A stretch of 25,432 nt of DNA. Origin: Spirochaetota bacterium (GTDB lineage: Bacteria > Spirochaetota > UBA12135 > COTS27 > JAFLEE01). A model generated the notes under the pieces. It had not been told where the DNA came from. It saw only the letters and a list, made by a program, of their open reading frames with translations, and ran no database searches. The stretch's first letter is position 1. The number at the start of each line of letters is the position of its first letter. The translations under genes were made by a program, and so were the position numbers. Positions 7,870 through 15,575 of the stretch are shown in pieces. The stretch lies in the NCBI GenBank assembly GCA_017302015.1, contig JAFLEE010000074.1, positions 1 to 25,432 on the forward strand. The letters are read 5' to 3'.

Positions 7870-9681
7870 CTAGGGCGCCTCGCCCAAGGCCGCCTTGATC
7901 AGGCCGCGCCGCGATTCCAATTCTCTCTTGAAGTCCCCGAAGCGCTGCAGGAGCGGGCCGGCGGCCTCTTGGAGGGTTTTCACGTGGGGCGCCACCTGGG
8001 CGGCGAGTTTCGAGTCGCCGCCCGCGAAGTCGCGGGCCTTGGCTTTGGCGTTCTGGGAGTAATAGTCGAGGCGGGGGCGTACGGTCGTGAGGCGGTTTTC
8101 CGCCTCGGGCACCATGAGTTCCGCCATGGCGAGGGCGAGGCGCGTCTCGTTCACGCGGGCTTTTTGATCATCGGTGAGGGGGGTTGCGGTGTCGCGGAGA
8201 TTGGCGATCTCACCCTCGGAGAGGGCGGGGGAGGAACTGGCCATGGTTTCGCCCGGAGCGGCGGCGAGGCGCGCCTTGGCGATTTCCTTGAGGGCTTTCT
8301 GGTTGGCGGAAAGGGCGGCCTCGGTGAACGCCGCGGCGGCCTGGAACGCCGCGAGGTTGCGGGAGGCGCTGCCCAATTCCGTGAGGCTCTTCGGGCCGTT
8401 CTTCACCGCCGCGGCGAAGGGGTAGAAGTAAAGATTGCCCGCCTCGGCGGGGAGGGCCTTGAGGGCGCCCCGGATCGTCTCTTCACTGGCGTCGGGGAAA
8501 GAGGCCTTGAGGCCTTCGAGAAGGGTGGCCTTGAGGATGGCGCTCGTTTCCCCGGGAGCCCCGAGGATGGCGGTTTCCACGCTGAGGGCCGAGGCATCTT
8601 TGGGAAGGCCCGCCGCAGCCGCCACGGGCTTGGCGGCGGCGGTCTTGGCGGGCGCGGCGGTTTTCGCGGGCGTCACCTTCGCCACCGGGGCGGCCTTCGT
8701 TTTCGGGGGCGCCGCGGCGGGCTTCGGAGCGGGCGCGGGGCGATCGCTTTTTTCGGGGGGTAGGCCCATGCTGACCGTGAGGATATGGTTGCCCGCCCCG
8801 GCGCCGACGGAGAGGGACCAGAACATCGCATAGTCGACCATGACGGGTCCCAGGTTCATGCCGAAACCGACGCTGGGTACGACGTCGCGGGAGGGACCGA
8901 TAATCTCGATGCCCGCCCCGAGGCGCAGCACTTTTCCGATCCAGCCTTCGCCGCCGAGGCGGAAATCCACTTCCACCGTGTCGGGTTTGAAATCGATATC
9001 GAGGGCGACCCCGGCGCTGGGGCCATGGATCGCGGCGCCGAGGATGACGCTGCGGTTGCCGTAGGCGGCGCCATCGACGAGGCCCGCGGTATTGGGCCGC
9101 AGCAGGTTGAGGCCGGACACCCCGAGGTTGAAGAACTCGCCGGCGCGCCAGAGGACCCCGGCGGACATGGACGGGGCGAACGGCGGGGCGAGGCCGGCCG
9201 GGGTGTCGGCCGCGTTGGCGAATTGGAGCGTCCATCCTTGCCCGAGGAAGGAGACCCCGGCGCTCAGGCTTTCGAGGAACTCGAGGCCGAACCCTGCGAG
9301 CGTTTGATACTCGATCCAAGAGGCTTGATTGGCGTTATTGGCGTAGAACCCGTTGGCGAACACGCCGACCCCGGCGCCCCTGAGAAGATTGGGCAGGGCG
9401 AGGATCCCGCCGACGCCGCCCTGGAGGGCCCAAGTCTGATTGCCGAGGTCCAGCCCGAGTCCGCGGGAGAGGACGGTGACGGAAACTTTCGTCTTTTTAT
9501 ATTGGGAGAGGAGGGCCGGGTTGCGCATATAGGCGCTGTCACCGGAGAGGTAGGCGGCGGTGGCGTTTCCGATGGACCGGCTTCGGGCGTCCATATCGCC
9601 CAAGGACTCGAACGAGGCGAAAGCCTGCAGGCTGAGGAGGCAGGCGCAGAGGAGGAGCGGGTTTCGAATGGGGCGTTTCAT
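7870..9681 (-). CDS. PorV/PorQ-like outer-membrane barrel with a C-terminal helical extension
   Basis: A 603-residue protein from ATG 9681. An in-frame GTG at 9687 was rejected because the AAGG ribosome binding site would overlap it. It has a signal peptide ending near QAFA. Residues ~25-308 are a predicted beta-barrel of the PorV/PorQ (UPF0164/FadL-like) family. The diagnostic N-terminus is SLGDMDARSRSIGNATAAYL followed by SGDSAYMRNPALLS, the counterpart of the usual GARAxGMGGA...DDxxAxxxNPAGL. The barrel ends at HILTVSMGLP. An Ala/Pro/Lys linker (~309-358) leads to a ~245-residue alpha-helical domain, which is unusual for PorV. In type IX secretion PorV shuttles cargo at the outer membrane; other members act as plain transporters. 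Two DUF2341 proteins flank it (28-base and 71-base gaps), suggesting a shared job. Confidence 0.75.
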   Translation of the reverse strand: MKRPIRNPLLLCACLLSLQAFASFESLGDMDARSRSIGNATAAYLSGDSAYMRNPALLSQYKKTKVSVTVLSRGLGLDLGNQTWALQGGVGGILALPNLLRGAGVGVFANGFYANNANQASWIEYQTLAGFGLEFLESLSAGVSFLGQGWTLQFANAADTPAGLAPPFAPSMSAGVLWRAGEFFNLGVSGLNLLRPNTAGLVDGAAYGNRSVILGAAIHGPSAGVALDIDFKPDTVEVDFRLGGEGWIGKVLRLGAGIEIIGPSRDVVPSVGFGMNLGPVMVDYAMFWSLSVGAGAGNHILTVSMGLPPEKSDRPAPAPKPAAAPPKTKAAPVAKVTPAKTAAPAKTAAAKPVAAAAGLPKDASALSVETAILGAPGETSAILKATLLEGLKASFPDASEETIRGALKALPAEAGNLYFYPFAAAVKNGPKSLTELGSASRNLAAFQAAAAFTEAALSANQKALKEIAKARLAAAPGETMASSSPALSEGEIANLRDTATPLTDDQKARVNETRLALAMAELMVPEAENRLTTVRPRLDYYSQNAKAKARDFAGGDSKLAAQVAPHVKTLQEAAGPLLQRFGDFKRELESRRGLIKAALGEAP

Positions 9682-9709
9682 GGTCACCTTATTCCGTGGG
9701 GTGGGCCGC

Positions 9710-11905
9710 CTATTGGGCGTAGAAGAGCATGCGTCGGGTCGTGGGCGTCTTGGACTTGTCTGCGCGCGTCTGGGGGAATTGGAACTCGAGGATCCAAGTC
9801 CCCGCGCTCATGCTCTGGCGCAACTTTTCGGAGGGAATCTGGATATAGGGAAACGCGGGGTCGGCGGTGCCGGTAAAGAGGCTGACTTTTCGGCCGCCGG
9901 CGAGGGGGGTCGCGGTGACCACTACCCGGACCGAGGCATTGGTGGCCTGGGGGATGGAGAGGGCGAGGTAGGGTGATTGGTTGGGGAGGAAGACGACCGT
10001 GTCGAGGCGCCCGGAGGCGTTGCTATTGGTCGCGAGGCCCGCGGCCTCCACGGGGGTGAGGTACCATACCAACGTCACGTTGCTGGGCGCCATGGTGTAG
10101 GTCATGGTCACCGGCGCGGCGCCCCAGCGGGTCGGGGCGAAATTGGTGAGACCGTAGACAAGGCCCGAGAACAGGTTGGCGAACGTCGCCTCCCCATTGG
10201 CGTCGTTCGTTCGTACGCCGGAATCGCTGATGCCGGGCCCGAGCAGGCGTTCCCCCGCGAAGCTGGCCCCGTTGGAGGCGGCGGTGCGCACGGTCAAGGT
10301 CGAGGAGGCGACGATCGAGAAGGAAACGACGGCGCTTGAAAGCGCCTGGCCCGCCCCGTTGGTGGCTAGGAGGCAGGCGGTATAGGCCCCGATGGGAAGC
10401 GCGGGCGTCGCGCTCCACTCCCGCGTCGTGTCGGAGGTGACGGGGCCGCTGGAAACAATCCCGCCGGCGTTGCTCACCAGGAGCACGACCGCGGAGAACC
10501 CGAAGGGAGAGATATGGTAGCCGCGCAGGGTGCTGCCCAGCATCATGTAGGCGGCGCTATTGGTGATGGCGACGAAGAGGTTGCTCGCGTTGGTGATGGC
10601 GCCGGCCGTCGCGCCGTTATAGAGGGCCATATTGGTCGTCGTGATGACGTTGGAATATTCCGTGAGCATCCAATTCGACGAGCGCTGGACCACCGAGAGG
10701 CGGTATTCATCCCCCCAGCCCCACGGCGAATAGCGGCGGGACCAGTTCGGGGCGCCGCCCCCGCCGTTGCCGCCGAAGACATAGATCTCTTGGAGGGAGG
10801 CGTTGTAGGGGAAGGTGCCGGAGTAGACGTCCCACGACCGGTCGTTGACCACGTAGGTGAGTTTGCCGGCGGTGAAGGCCCCGGCGACCGCGTGGTAGCC
10901 CCAATTCGAGTAGGGGGCCAGGGTGGGGCCGAAGACGTTGGCCTGGTTGGTGAGGTACCCGATCCCCGTGCTCGTCCCGGCGCGCGTATTGAGCGCCGCG
11001 GTCGGCCGTGCGGACTGGTCGTAGGCGAGGTACATCCCGTCGCCGCCGCCGGTGGAATTGCCCTGGGCCAGCGCCATCATCACAAGCTGCACGTTGGTGT
11101 TGGTCAGCCCATAGGCATTGATGTTGGTGCCCATGTAGGTGGTATTGGAGGGGCAGGTCTGGTGCTTGAACCAGAAGGAGGCGGTGAGGTTCACGTTATT
11201 CGTCAACCGGTTGGCGAGGAAGGGCACGGATTTATGGTTGGTGGTCCGAAACCCGGTCTGCTGTCCGGGGTCGGCGTAGCCCGGCGTGGAGAAATAGCCC
11301 CGGGAACTCCCGATGCCGGCGACGTTGCTGGCGAAGTTCGTGGAAATCGCCGTGGCGCGAAGATTATAGCGGGTGCTGTCGAGGGGGACGCCCGCGGTAT
11401 TGGCGAAATGCCAGACCGCGGCGAAATTGCTGTCCCAGACGCACGCGGCGAGGTTGGTATTGGAGAGCGACGTGAAGGTGGTGACGAGGTTGGAACTCGT
11501 GTTCGACCCATTGAAGCTGAGGGTGCCGGGGTTCTTCCAGTACAGGTAGAACTCGGTGTTATTGGAGTAGGTGGGCAGGCAGACCCACGCCACGAGATTT
11601 TTGCCGGTATGGTCGAATTGCTCGATCTCGTGGAAAAGTTGCTTTCCATCCATCCCGGCGAATGTCAGATCGCCCCCGTCGGGTAGGAGGTTGTCGAGCC
11701 AAGTGGCGTTGGAGAGGATGACCAGTACGGGGAAGTCGGTGAGGGCGCCGCTACCGATCGGGGATAGGTTGGTGAGGGCGATGCGTTTCTGCCACGCGTT
11801 GCTGATCCAGGGGTCGAGGGCGGAGGCCGAAAAGCATGGATCGGGCAGGAAGAGGGCGAGGAGGGCCGCACTGGTGCCTGCGATCAAGTTTTTCAGCCGT
11901 TTCAT
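9710..11905 (-). CDS. DUF2341-domain surface protein B
   Basis: A 731-residue paralogue of protein A with the same domain order: signal peptide (~1-28), DUF2341 (~40-130; DFPVLVILSNATWLDNL, DGGDLTFAGMDGKQLFHEIE, LVAWVCLP), LamG-like region (FAAVWHFANTAG, SFWFKHQTCPSNTTYMGTN, NWMLTEYSN), Ig-like segment and the shared C-terminal domain (LALSIPQATNASVRVV, GGRKVSLFTG, SAGTWILEFQFP, RRMLFYAQ). The duplication is visible at DNA level: GTGGAGAAATAGCCCCGGGA occurs in both genes, near 7182 and 11286. A TTGCAT-N17-TAAAAT promoter precedes it. The short leader has no Shine-Dalgarno; its sense strand carries CTCCTCCC just before the ATG. It probably heads a transcript with the PorV-like gene and protein A. 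Confidence 0.85.
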   Translation of the reverse strand: MKRLKNLIAGTSAALLALFLPDPCFSASALDPWISNAWQKRIALTNLSPIGSGALTDFPVLVILSNATWLDNLLPDGGDLTFAGMDGKQLFHEIEQFDHTGKNLVAWVCLPTYSNNTEFYLYWKNPGTLSFNGSNTSSNLVTTFTSLSNTNLAACVWDSNFAAVWHFANTAGVPLDSTRYNLRATAISTNFASNVAGIGSSRGYFSTPGYADPGQQTGFRTTNHKSVPFLANRLTNNVNLTASFWFKHQTCPSNTTYMGTNINAYGLTNTNVQLVMMALAQGNSTGGGDGMYLAYDQSARPTAALNTRAGTSTGIGYLTNQANVFGPTLAPYSNWGYHAVAGAFTAGKLTYVVNDRSWDVYSGTFPYNASLQEIYVFGGNGGGGAPNWSRRYSPWGWGDEYRLSVVQRSSNWMLTEYSNVITTTNMALYNGATAGAITNASNLFVAITNSAAYMMLGSTLRGYHISPFGFSAVVLLVSNAGGIVSSGPVTSDTTREWSATPALPIGAYTACLLATNGAGQALSSAVVSFSIVASSTLTVRTAASNGASFAGERLLGPGISDSGVRTNDANGEATFANLFSGLVYGLTNFAPTRWGAAPVTMTYTMAPSNVTLVWYLTPVEAAGLATNSNASGRLDTVVFLPNQSPYLALSIPQATNASVRVVVTATPLAGGRKVSLFTGTADPAFPYIQIPSEKLRQSMSAGTWILEFQFPQTRADKSKTPTTRRMLFYAQ

Positions 11906-11931
11906 GGGAGGAGATTCCGTAAACCTTTACA

Positions 11932-11960
11932 ATTTTAAAGAATATTGACTTGAAATGCAA
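11932..11960 (-). promoter_or_regulatory. Sigma70-type promoter for DUF2341 protein B
   Basis: On the minus strand this is TTGCAT (11960-11955), a 17-base spacer and TAAAAT (11937-11932). The predicted start is near 11925, giving a leader of about 20 bases before ATG 11905. The region is an AT-rich island. Confidence 0.6.
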
Positions 11961-11974
11961 ACAATTTCTTGGCT

Positions 11975-12002
11975 CGTCCGCGTCGCGATGGGGGGTCGGA
12001 CG
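11975..12002. terminator. Weak inverted repeat after the CBM-like gene
   Basis: CGTCCG (11975-11980) pairs with CGGACG (11997-12002) across a 16-base loop, just after the stop at 12011. There is no T-tract, so terminator function is doubtful. Confidence 0.2.
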
Positions 12003-12010
12003 GGCAAAAT

Positions 12011-12793
12011 TCAGCGGAATAATGGGGTCACAGGGACGGTTTTGGGGACTCTTTCCACGCTCAGGTCATCCACCCAAATCCTGCCTTGGATCCCCCAGGC
12101 GAAAAGGCCCAGTTCGATGGAATGGGTCGCGATGGGGGCTTCGGTCACCAGATCGATGCGTGCCCAATTTGTCCCTGGCGCGATCCAGGCGGGGGGCGGA
12201 GGCGGGGGAGGTTTCGCGGGCGCTTTCACGGGGGTCGGCGCCGTTTTCTGGCCTTTCGGCTCCGCCGGGCTGGGCTTGTTGGCGGGAGGGAGTGTGATCC
12301 GCTCGAGGTCGCCGACGAGGCAGCGTTTTCCGCCGAGCCAAGCGTAGGATGCGAGGGGTTGGCTCTTGGAATCTTTGACGCTTAGGCGATTGGACCCGAC
12401 AAAATTGAGGCGAAGCAGGATCCCCGGAGTTTTTTTATCGAGGACCGATTTTCCGTCCATCCGCACCCAAGCCGACAGGCGGAAATGCTCGCCGGGTTCG
12501 GCGGCTCCGAGATTTTGGAGCAGCGCATGGCGCGCCGGGCGATTGGCGTCCAACCACGCCGCTAGTTTCCCGGACCGCCCGGGCCCGTCCACGCCCATGC
12601 GGCAATCCGCGCCGTCGCTCTCGGTCGGGATGAAATGGCCCCATCCTCCCTGGGGCCCCTCCTCGAAGCTCGGGTTGCGGGCGAGATTTAGGGGAAATGA
12701 GACCCCGCCCAAGAAGAGCAGAAACGCCGCGAGGGCGCATACCGTCATCCGCGGGAACGCACGGGAATCGGCTCGGGAAGGGAGGGAAGCCAT
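12011..12793 (-). CDS. Secreted jelly-roll (CBM-like) protein with a proline-rich insert
   Basis: About 260 residues. A signal or anchor segment (CALAAFLLFLGGVSFP) is followed by LARNPSFEEGP, the typical opening of carbohydrate-binding CBM4/9-like beta-sandwiches. RLSAWVRMDGK follows, and the protein closes with IWVDDLSVERV, the usual last strand of this fold. Between these lies a Pro/Ala/Lys-rich insert including a run of seven prolines. This sits inside the sandwich rather than between domains, which is odd. The start is uncertain: 12823, 12793 and 12748 are all in frame and none has a good ribosome binding site. 12793 keeps basic residues before the hydrophobic core. It lies 93 bases downstream of DUF2341 protein C and probably shares its transcript. 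Carbohydrate binding is inference from fold. Confidence 0.7.
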   Translation of the reverse strand: MASLPSRADSRAFPRMTVCALAAFLLFLGGVSFPLNLARNPSFEEGPQGGWGHFIPTESDGADCRMGVDGPGRSGKLAAWLDANRPARHALLQNLGAAEPGEHFRLSAWVRMDGKSVLDKKTPGILLRLNFVGSNRLSVKDSKSQPLASYAWLGGKRCLVGDLERITLPPANKPSPAEPKGQKTAPTPVKAPAKPPPPPPPAWIAPGTNWARIDLVTEAPIATHSIELGLFAWGIQGRIWVDDLSVERVPKTVPVTPLFR

Positions 12794-12886
12794 GGGCCTA
12801 GCCAAACGGGGAAATCGTCTCATGCGGTCCGAAGTCCCGGGGGCGGGCGCATCGCCGGGGGGCGAGCGCGTCGCCCGCCCGGGCGA

Positions 12887-14737
12887 CTATTTCGTGAGGA
12901 TGAGGACCTTTCGCTTGATCGGGTTGGAGAAGTCGTTTTCATCCTTCCCCTGGGGCACGATGCGAAGTTCCATCACCCAAGTGCCCATCGTGACGAGGCG
13001 CATCATCTCGCCGCTGGCCACCCGAAGCATGGCGTCGTTCCCGGTGACGAGTTGGTCGATGATGCGCACCTTGTTATTCCCGGTGATCGGGAGGAGGGAA
13101 AGCAGCACGCGCTCGGTGGCGCTATTGGTCTTGTGGATGGAGACGAAGAGGTCTTTTTCGCCGGAGAGATGGAACCAGGAGGCGGCGCCCAGGCTGATCT
13201 CATTGGTGCTATTCGTCTGCGCGGCGATGAAATCGATGGTGAAATCGGTCCCCGGGGTGGTGAAATTGGTGCGCGTATAGAGCAGACTCAGCCCGGCCGG
13301 CGGGAAGGCCGTCAAACTGGTGGGCACGCCTGAGGCGACGACGCCGAAGTCGATCACGCCGCGGAAGTCGGTGTATCGGCTATGGTTGAGCATCGTCTCG
13401 GGCGCTTGGACGAGCACCCCCTCGATGCCGGCGCCCTGGGCCGTCAGTACGCGGGCCGTCATCCGTGCGGTGCCATAGTACTCGGGCGGAGCGATATTGA
13501 AGACGCCCGCGGGATTGGCCTGCTGGGCGTACTCGGTGTTGAGCCAATCCACGCTGCGATTGGTGGTGGACCACCGGAACTCGTCGATTCTGCCGTTGAT
13601 CGCGTAATTGTTGACCCCGCCGCCGGAGGAGGACCCGATATAGAGGTCGCCGGTGTAGTTGGTCCCCAAGCCCCCGGCAGCTTTCGCGATCACTTGGCCG
13701 TTATTGACCAGGAAATTCGATCCCGTGGTGACTCCGTTGGTGTTCGTGACCAAGCCGCTGAGGCCGAAATATTGCCAGGAATTGAAACCGGGGTAGGAGA
13801 GATTGCCGGCGGCGGAGAGGCCGTTGACTTGCGGCGCATCGATGAAATTATTCGAGTTGATCCGGAACAGGCCGTAGCCGCCCCCGCCGTTCCCCCCATG
13901 GGTGAGGGGGATGGTATAGACCGATTGGCCGGGCCAGGTGATGTAATTGCTCACGGGCTTGTGGTTGAGCCAAAAAGAATAGGAGTACGGGTAATTCGGG
14001 GCGGGAAAGGGTTTCGGCAGACCGGCGTAGGCGTAGCGCAACGGGATGACGCCCGACGAGCTATTCGAGACGACCGAATCGACCAGGAGGCAGCCGCCGA
14101 CGGGCCCGCCCGCCACGCCGCAGGTGTTATTGGAACCGTGCGCGTTCCAATAACTCACGGGCACCCGGCCGTAGCGCGTGGAGTCGATGGGAGCGTTCGT
14201 CCCCGTCTCGTTGAAGTGGAGCACGAGTTGGAAATTGGAGTCCCAGACGTTGGTGGCGAGATAATTCGTGCGCAGGGTCGGCAGCGTGTTCGTGATCGAC
14301 ACGGTCGTATTGCCGCCGTTGAAGGTGTAGCTGCCGTTGGTGTTGCTGAGATAGAGATTGATGAGGGTGCGCGGCCCGAGATTCGGCACGCAGACCCACG
14401 CGGTGAGGGAGCCGCCGCTGCGATCGAAGGATTCGATCTCGTGGAAGAGTTGGTTCCTGAATTGGTCGACGAAGGTGAGGTCATCGCCGTTGGCGGTGGC
14501 GTTGGCGAGTAGGGCCCTGTTGGAGATCTGGACGAGGACCGGAAAATCTTGGAGCGTGGCGCCGTTGACCGGCGAGATATTGGTGAGGGGAATGCGCATC
14601 GCCCAATTGGAGTTGAACCAGACGCCGAGGGGGTCGGCCATGAGCACCGGGGAGAACCAAAAGAGCACCGTGAATACGCGCAAAAGGGCCCCGATGGACC
14701 TTGGGACCGGTTGGCGGGGGATCGGTTGGCGACTCAT
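12887..14737 (-). CDS. DUF2341-domain surface protein C (divergent paralogue)
   Basis: A 616-residue protein from ATG 14737. It has a signal sequence (FTVLFWFSPVLMA), DUF2341 (DFPVLVQISNRALL, NGDDLTFVDQ, NQLFHEIESFDR, LTAWVCVPNL), and a LamG-like region (FQLVLHFNETGTNAP, SYSFWLNHKPVSNY, RIDEFRWSTTNRSVDWLNTEYA). Next comes a short carboxypeptidase-regulatory-like segment (ARVLTAQGAGIEGVLVQAP). The C-terminus corresponds to that of A and B (MGTWVMELRIVP, KRKVLILTK) but is diverged. A TTG codon at 14773 could extend it by 12 residues, but it lies inside the -35 of the promoter at 14745-14773, so it was rejected. With that promoter the mRNA would be nearly leaderless. It lies upstream of the CBM-like gene. 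Confidence 0.82.
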   Translation of the reverse strand: MSRQPIPRQPVPRSIGALLRVFTVLFWFSPVLMADPLGVWFNSNWAMRIPLTNISPVNGATLQDFPVLVQISNRALLANATANGDDLTFVDQFRNQLFHEIESFDRSGGSLTAWVCVPNLGPRTLINLYLSNTNGSYTFNGGNTTVSITNTLPTLRTNYLATNVWDSNFQLVLHFNETGTNAPIDSTRYGRVPVSYWNAHGSNNTCGVAGGPVGGCLLVDSVVSNSSSGVIPLRYAYAGLPKPFPAPNYPYSYSFWLNHKPVSNYITWPGQSVYTIPLTHGGNGGGGYGLFRINSNNFIDAPQVNGLSAAGNLSYPGFNSWQYFGLSGLVTNTNGVTTGSNFLVNNGQVIAKAAGGLGTNYTGDLYIGSSSGGGVNNYAINGRIDEFRWSTTNRSVDWLNTEYAQQANPAGVFNIAPPEYYGTARMTARVLTAQGAGIEGVLVQAPETMLNHSRYTDFRGVIDFGVVASGVPTSLTAFPPAGLSLLYTRTNFTTPGTDFTIDFIAAQTNSTNEISLGAASWFHLSGEKDLFVSIHKTNSATERVLLSLLPITGNNKVRIIDQLVTGNDAMLRVASGEMMRLVTMGTWVMELRIVPQGKDENDFSNPIKRKVLILTK

Positions 14738-14744
14738 ACCATTA

Positions 14745-14773
14745 ATAATACCTGCAATCGTTTTCAAGTGCAA
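14745..14773 (-). promoter_or_regulatory. Promoter for DUF2341 protein C, -10 abutting the start codon
   Basis: The minus strand reads TTGCAC (14773-14768), a 17-base spacer and TATTAT (14750-14745). Only 7 bases separate the -10 from ATG 14737, and there is no Shine-Dalgarno, so transcription probably starts at or within a base or two of the ATG. Confidence 0.6.
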
Positions 14774-14839
14774 ATTCGCTCAGGGCCTCGCCATTCGGAG
14801 GGTCCCCAACCGAGATGGAGCGGACCGAGATGCCTGCGG

Positions 14840-15457
14840 TCAGAAAATGGTATAGGTGGCAGTGACGACCACGCTTGCCGCCCAATTCGTCGCGTAGGCG
14901 ATGGCCTTGATGGTCCGCGAGGTCGAGACCGCGATGGGTTGGTAGGTCGCAGAAAGCACCGTGGGGGTTGAACCATCCTGGGTGTAATAGATGGTCGCGC
15001 CGGGAGTCGCGCAGGTGATGAAGACGCTTCGAAAGAGGTTATAGGAGCCGTTTGTCAGGGAAAAGACGGGCGCCGCCGCCTGGCTGGTGGTGGTGAGCAC
15101 GTACCGAGCGAAGGTCGTCGCGCTGTCTTCCCATCCGATCTTCGACGCATAGGCCTTGACGATGGATGTGTTGGAAAGGACCAGTGGGGCGGTGTAGAGC
15201 AGGTAGGTCGGGTTGGGGGTGACCGAATCGAGGGTGTAATAGATGCTCGCACCGGGATTATTGCAGACGAGACCGACCGTGGCGGGCATGGAGTAGGTGC
15301 CATCGGGAGGGTCAAAACCGACCACGGGGGCGCTCGTGTTCGGTGTCGGGCCCGTCGGGATCAAATTCGCGACGCAGCCAGTGGTCGCGAGGGCGGCGAG
15401 CATCAGGGCGCCCGCCGTAAAGGTTTTCATTCGAAGCGCAACAACGCTCAACCGCAT
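14840..15457 (-). CDS. Lipoprotein with two chitobiase/beta-hexosaminidase C-terminal-type domains
   Basis: A 205-residue protein. ATG 15457 was chosen because GGAGG lies 7 bases upstream. The signal peptide ends in a lipobox-like LATTGC (Cys at about 28), so it is probably a lipoprotein. The mature part is two ~80-residue repeats of the CHB_HEX_C type. Repeat one contains DPPDGTYSMPATVGLVC, ASIYYTLDS and IVKAYASK. Repeat two contains SLTNGSYNLFRSVFITC, ATIYYTQDGSTPT and RTIKAIAYA. These small beta domains (GTY..P..V.....ATIYYT.DGS.PT.....Y) often sit as accessory modules in surface proteins; there is no catalytic domain here. It lies upstream of DUF2341 protein C but has its own promoter. 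Its ligand is unknown. Confidence 0.85.
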   Translation of the reverse strand: MRLSVVALRMKTFTAGALMLAALATTGCVANLIPTGPTPNTSAPVVGFDPPDGTYSMPATVGLVCNNPGASIYYTLDSVTPNPTYLLYTAPLVLSNTSIVKAYASKIGWEDSATTFARYVLTTTSQAAAPVFSLTNGSYNLFRSVFITCATPGATIYYTQDGSTPTVLSATYQPIAVSTSRTIKAIAYATNWAASVVVTATYTIF

Positions 15458-15486
15458 GGGATAGCCTCCAGCCGAACCTTCTCTGA

Positions 15487-15515
15487 AGTATAGCGTATTT
15501 ACGGGAGAAACAAAA
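15487..15515 (-). promoter_or_regulatory. Promoter for the two-repeat lipoprotein
   Basis: TATACT (15492-15487, minus strand) is a good -10. A weak -35 TTTTGT lies 17 bases further up (15515-15510). The ~25-base leader carries GGAGG, making this a normal leadered gene. Confidence 0.5.
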
Positions 15516-15575
15516 CTGGCCTTGGGTTCGAGGCGGCCTGCTTAAATGGGGAACCCACGAGGATCCGCGGGAATC

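Noticed and set aside
7141-11320. Shared DNA blocks between the DUF2341 A and B genes, considered as a mobile repeat
   Set aside because: The matches lie inside aligned coding positions of paralogues; there are no terminal inverted repeats or target duplications, so gene duplication explains them.
14738-14773. A 12-residue TTG-initiated extension of DUF2341 protein C
   Set aside because: It would start inside the -35 box of a near-consensus promoter and has no ribosome binding site.
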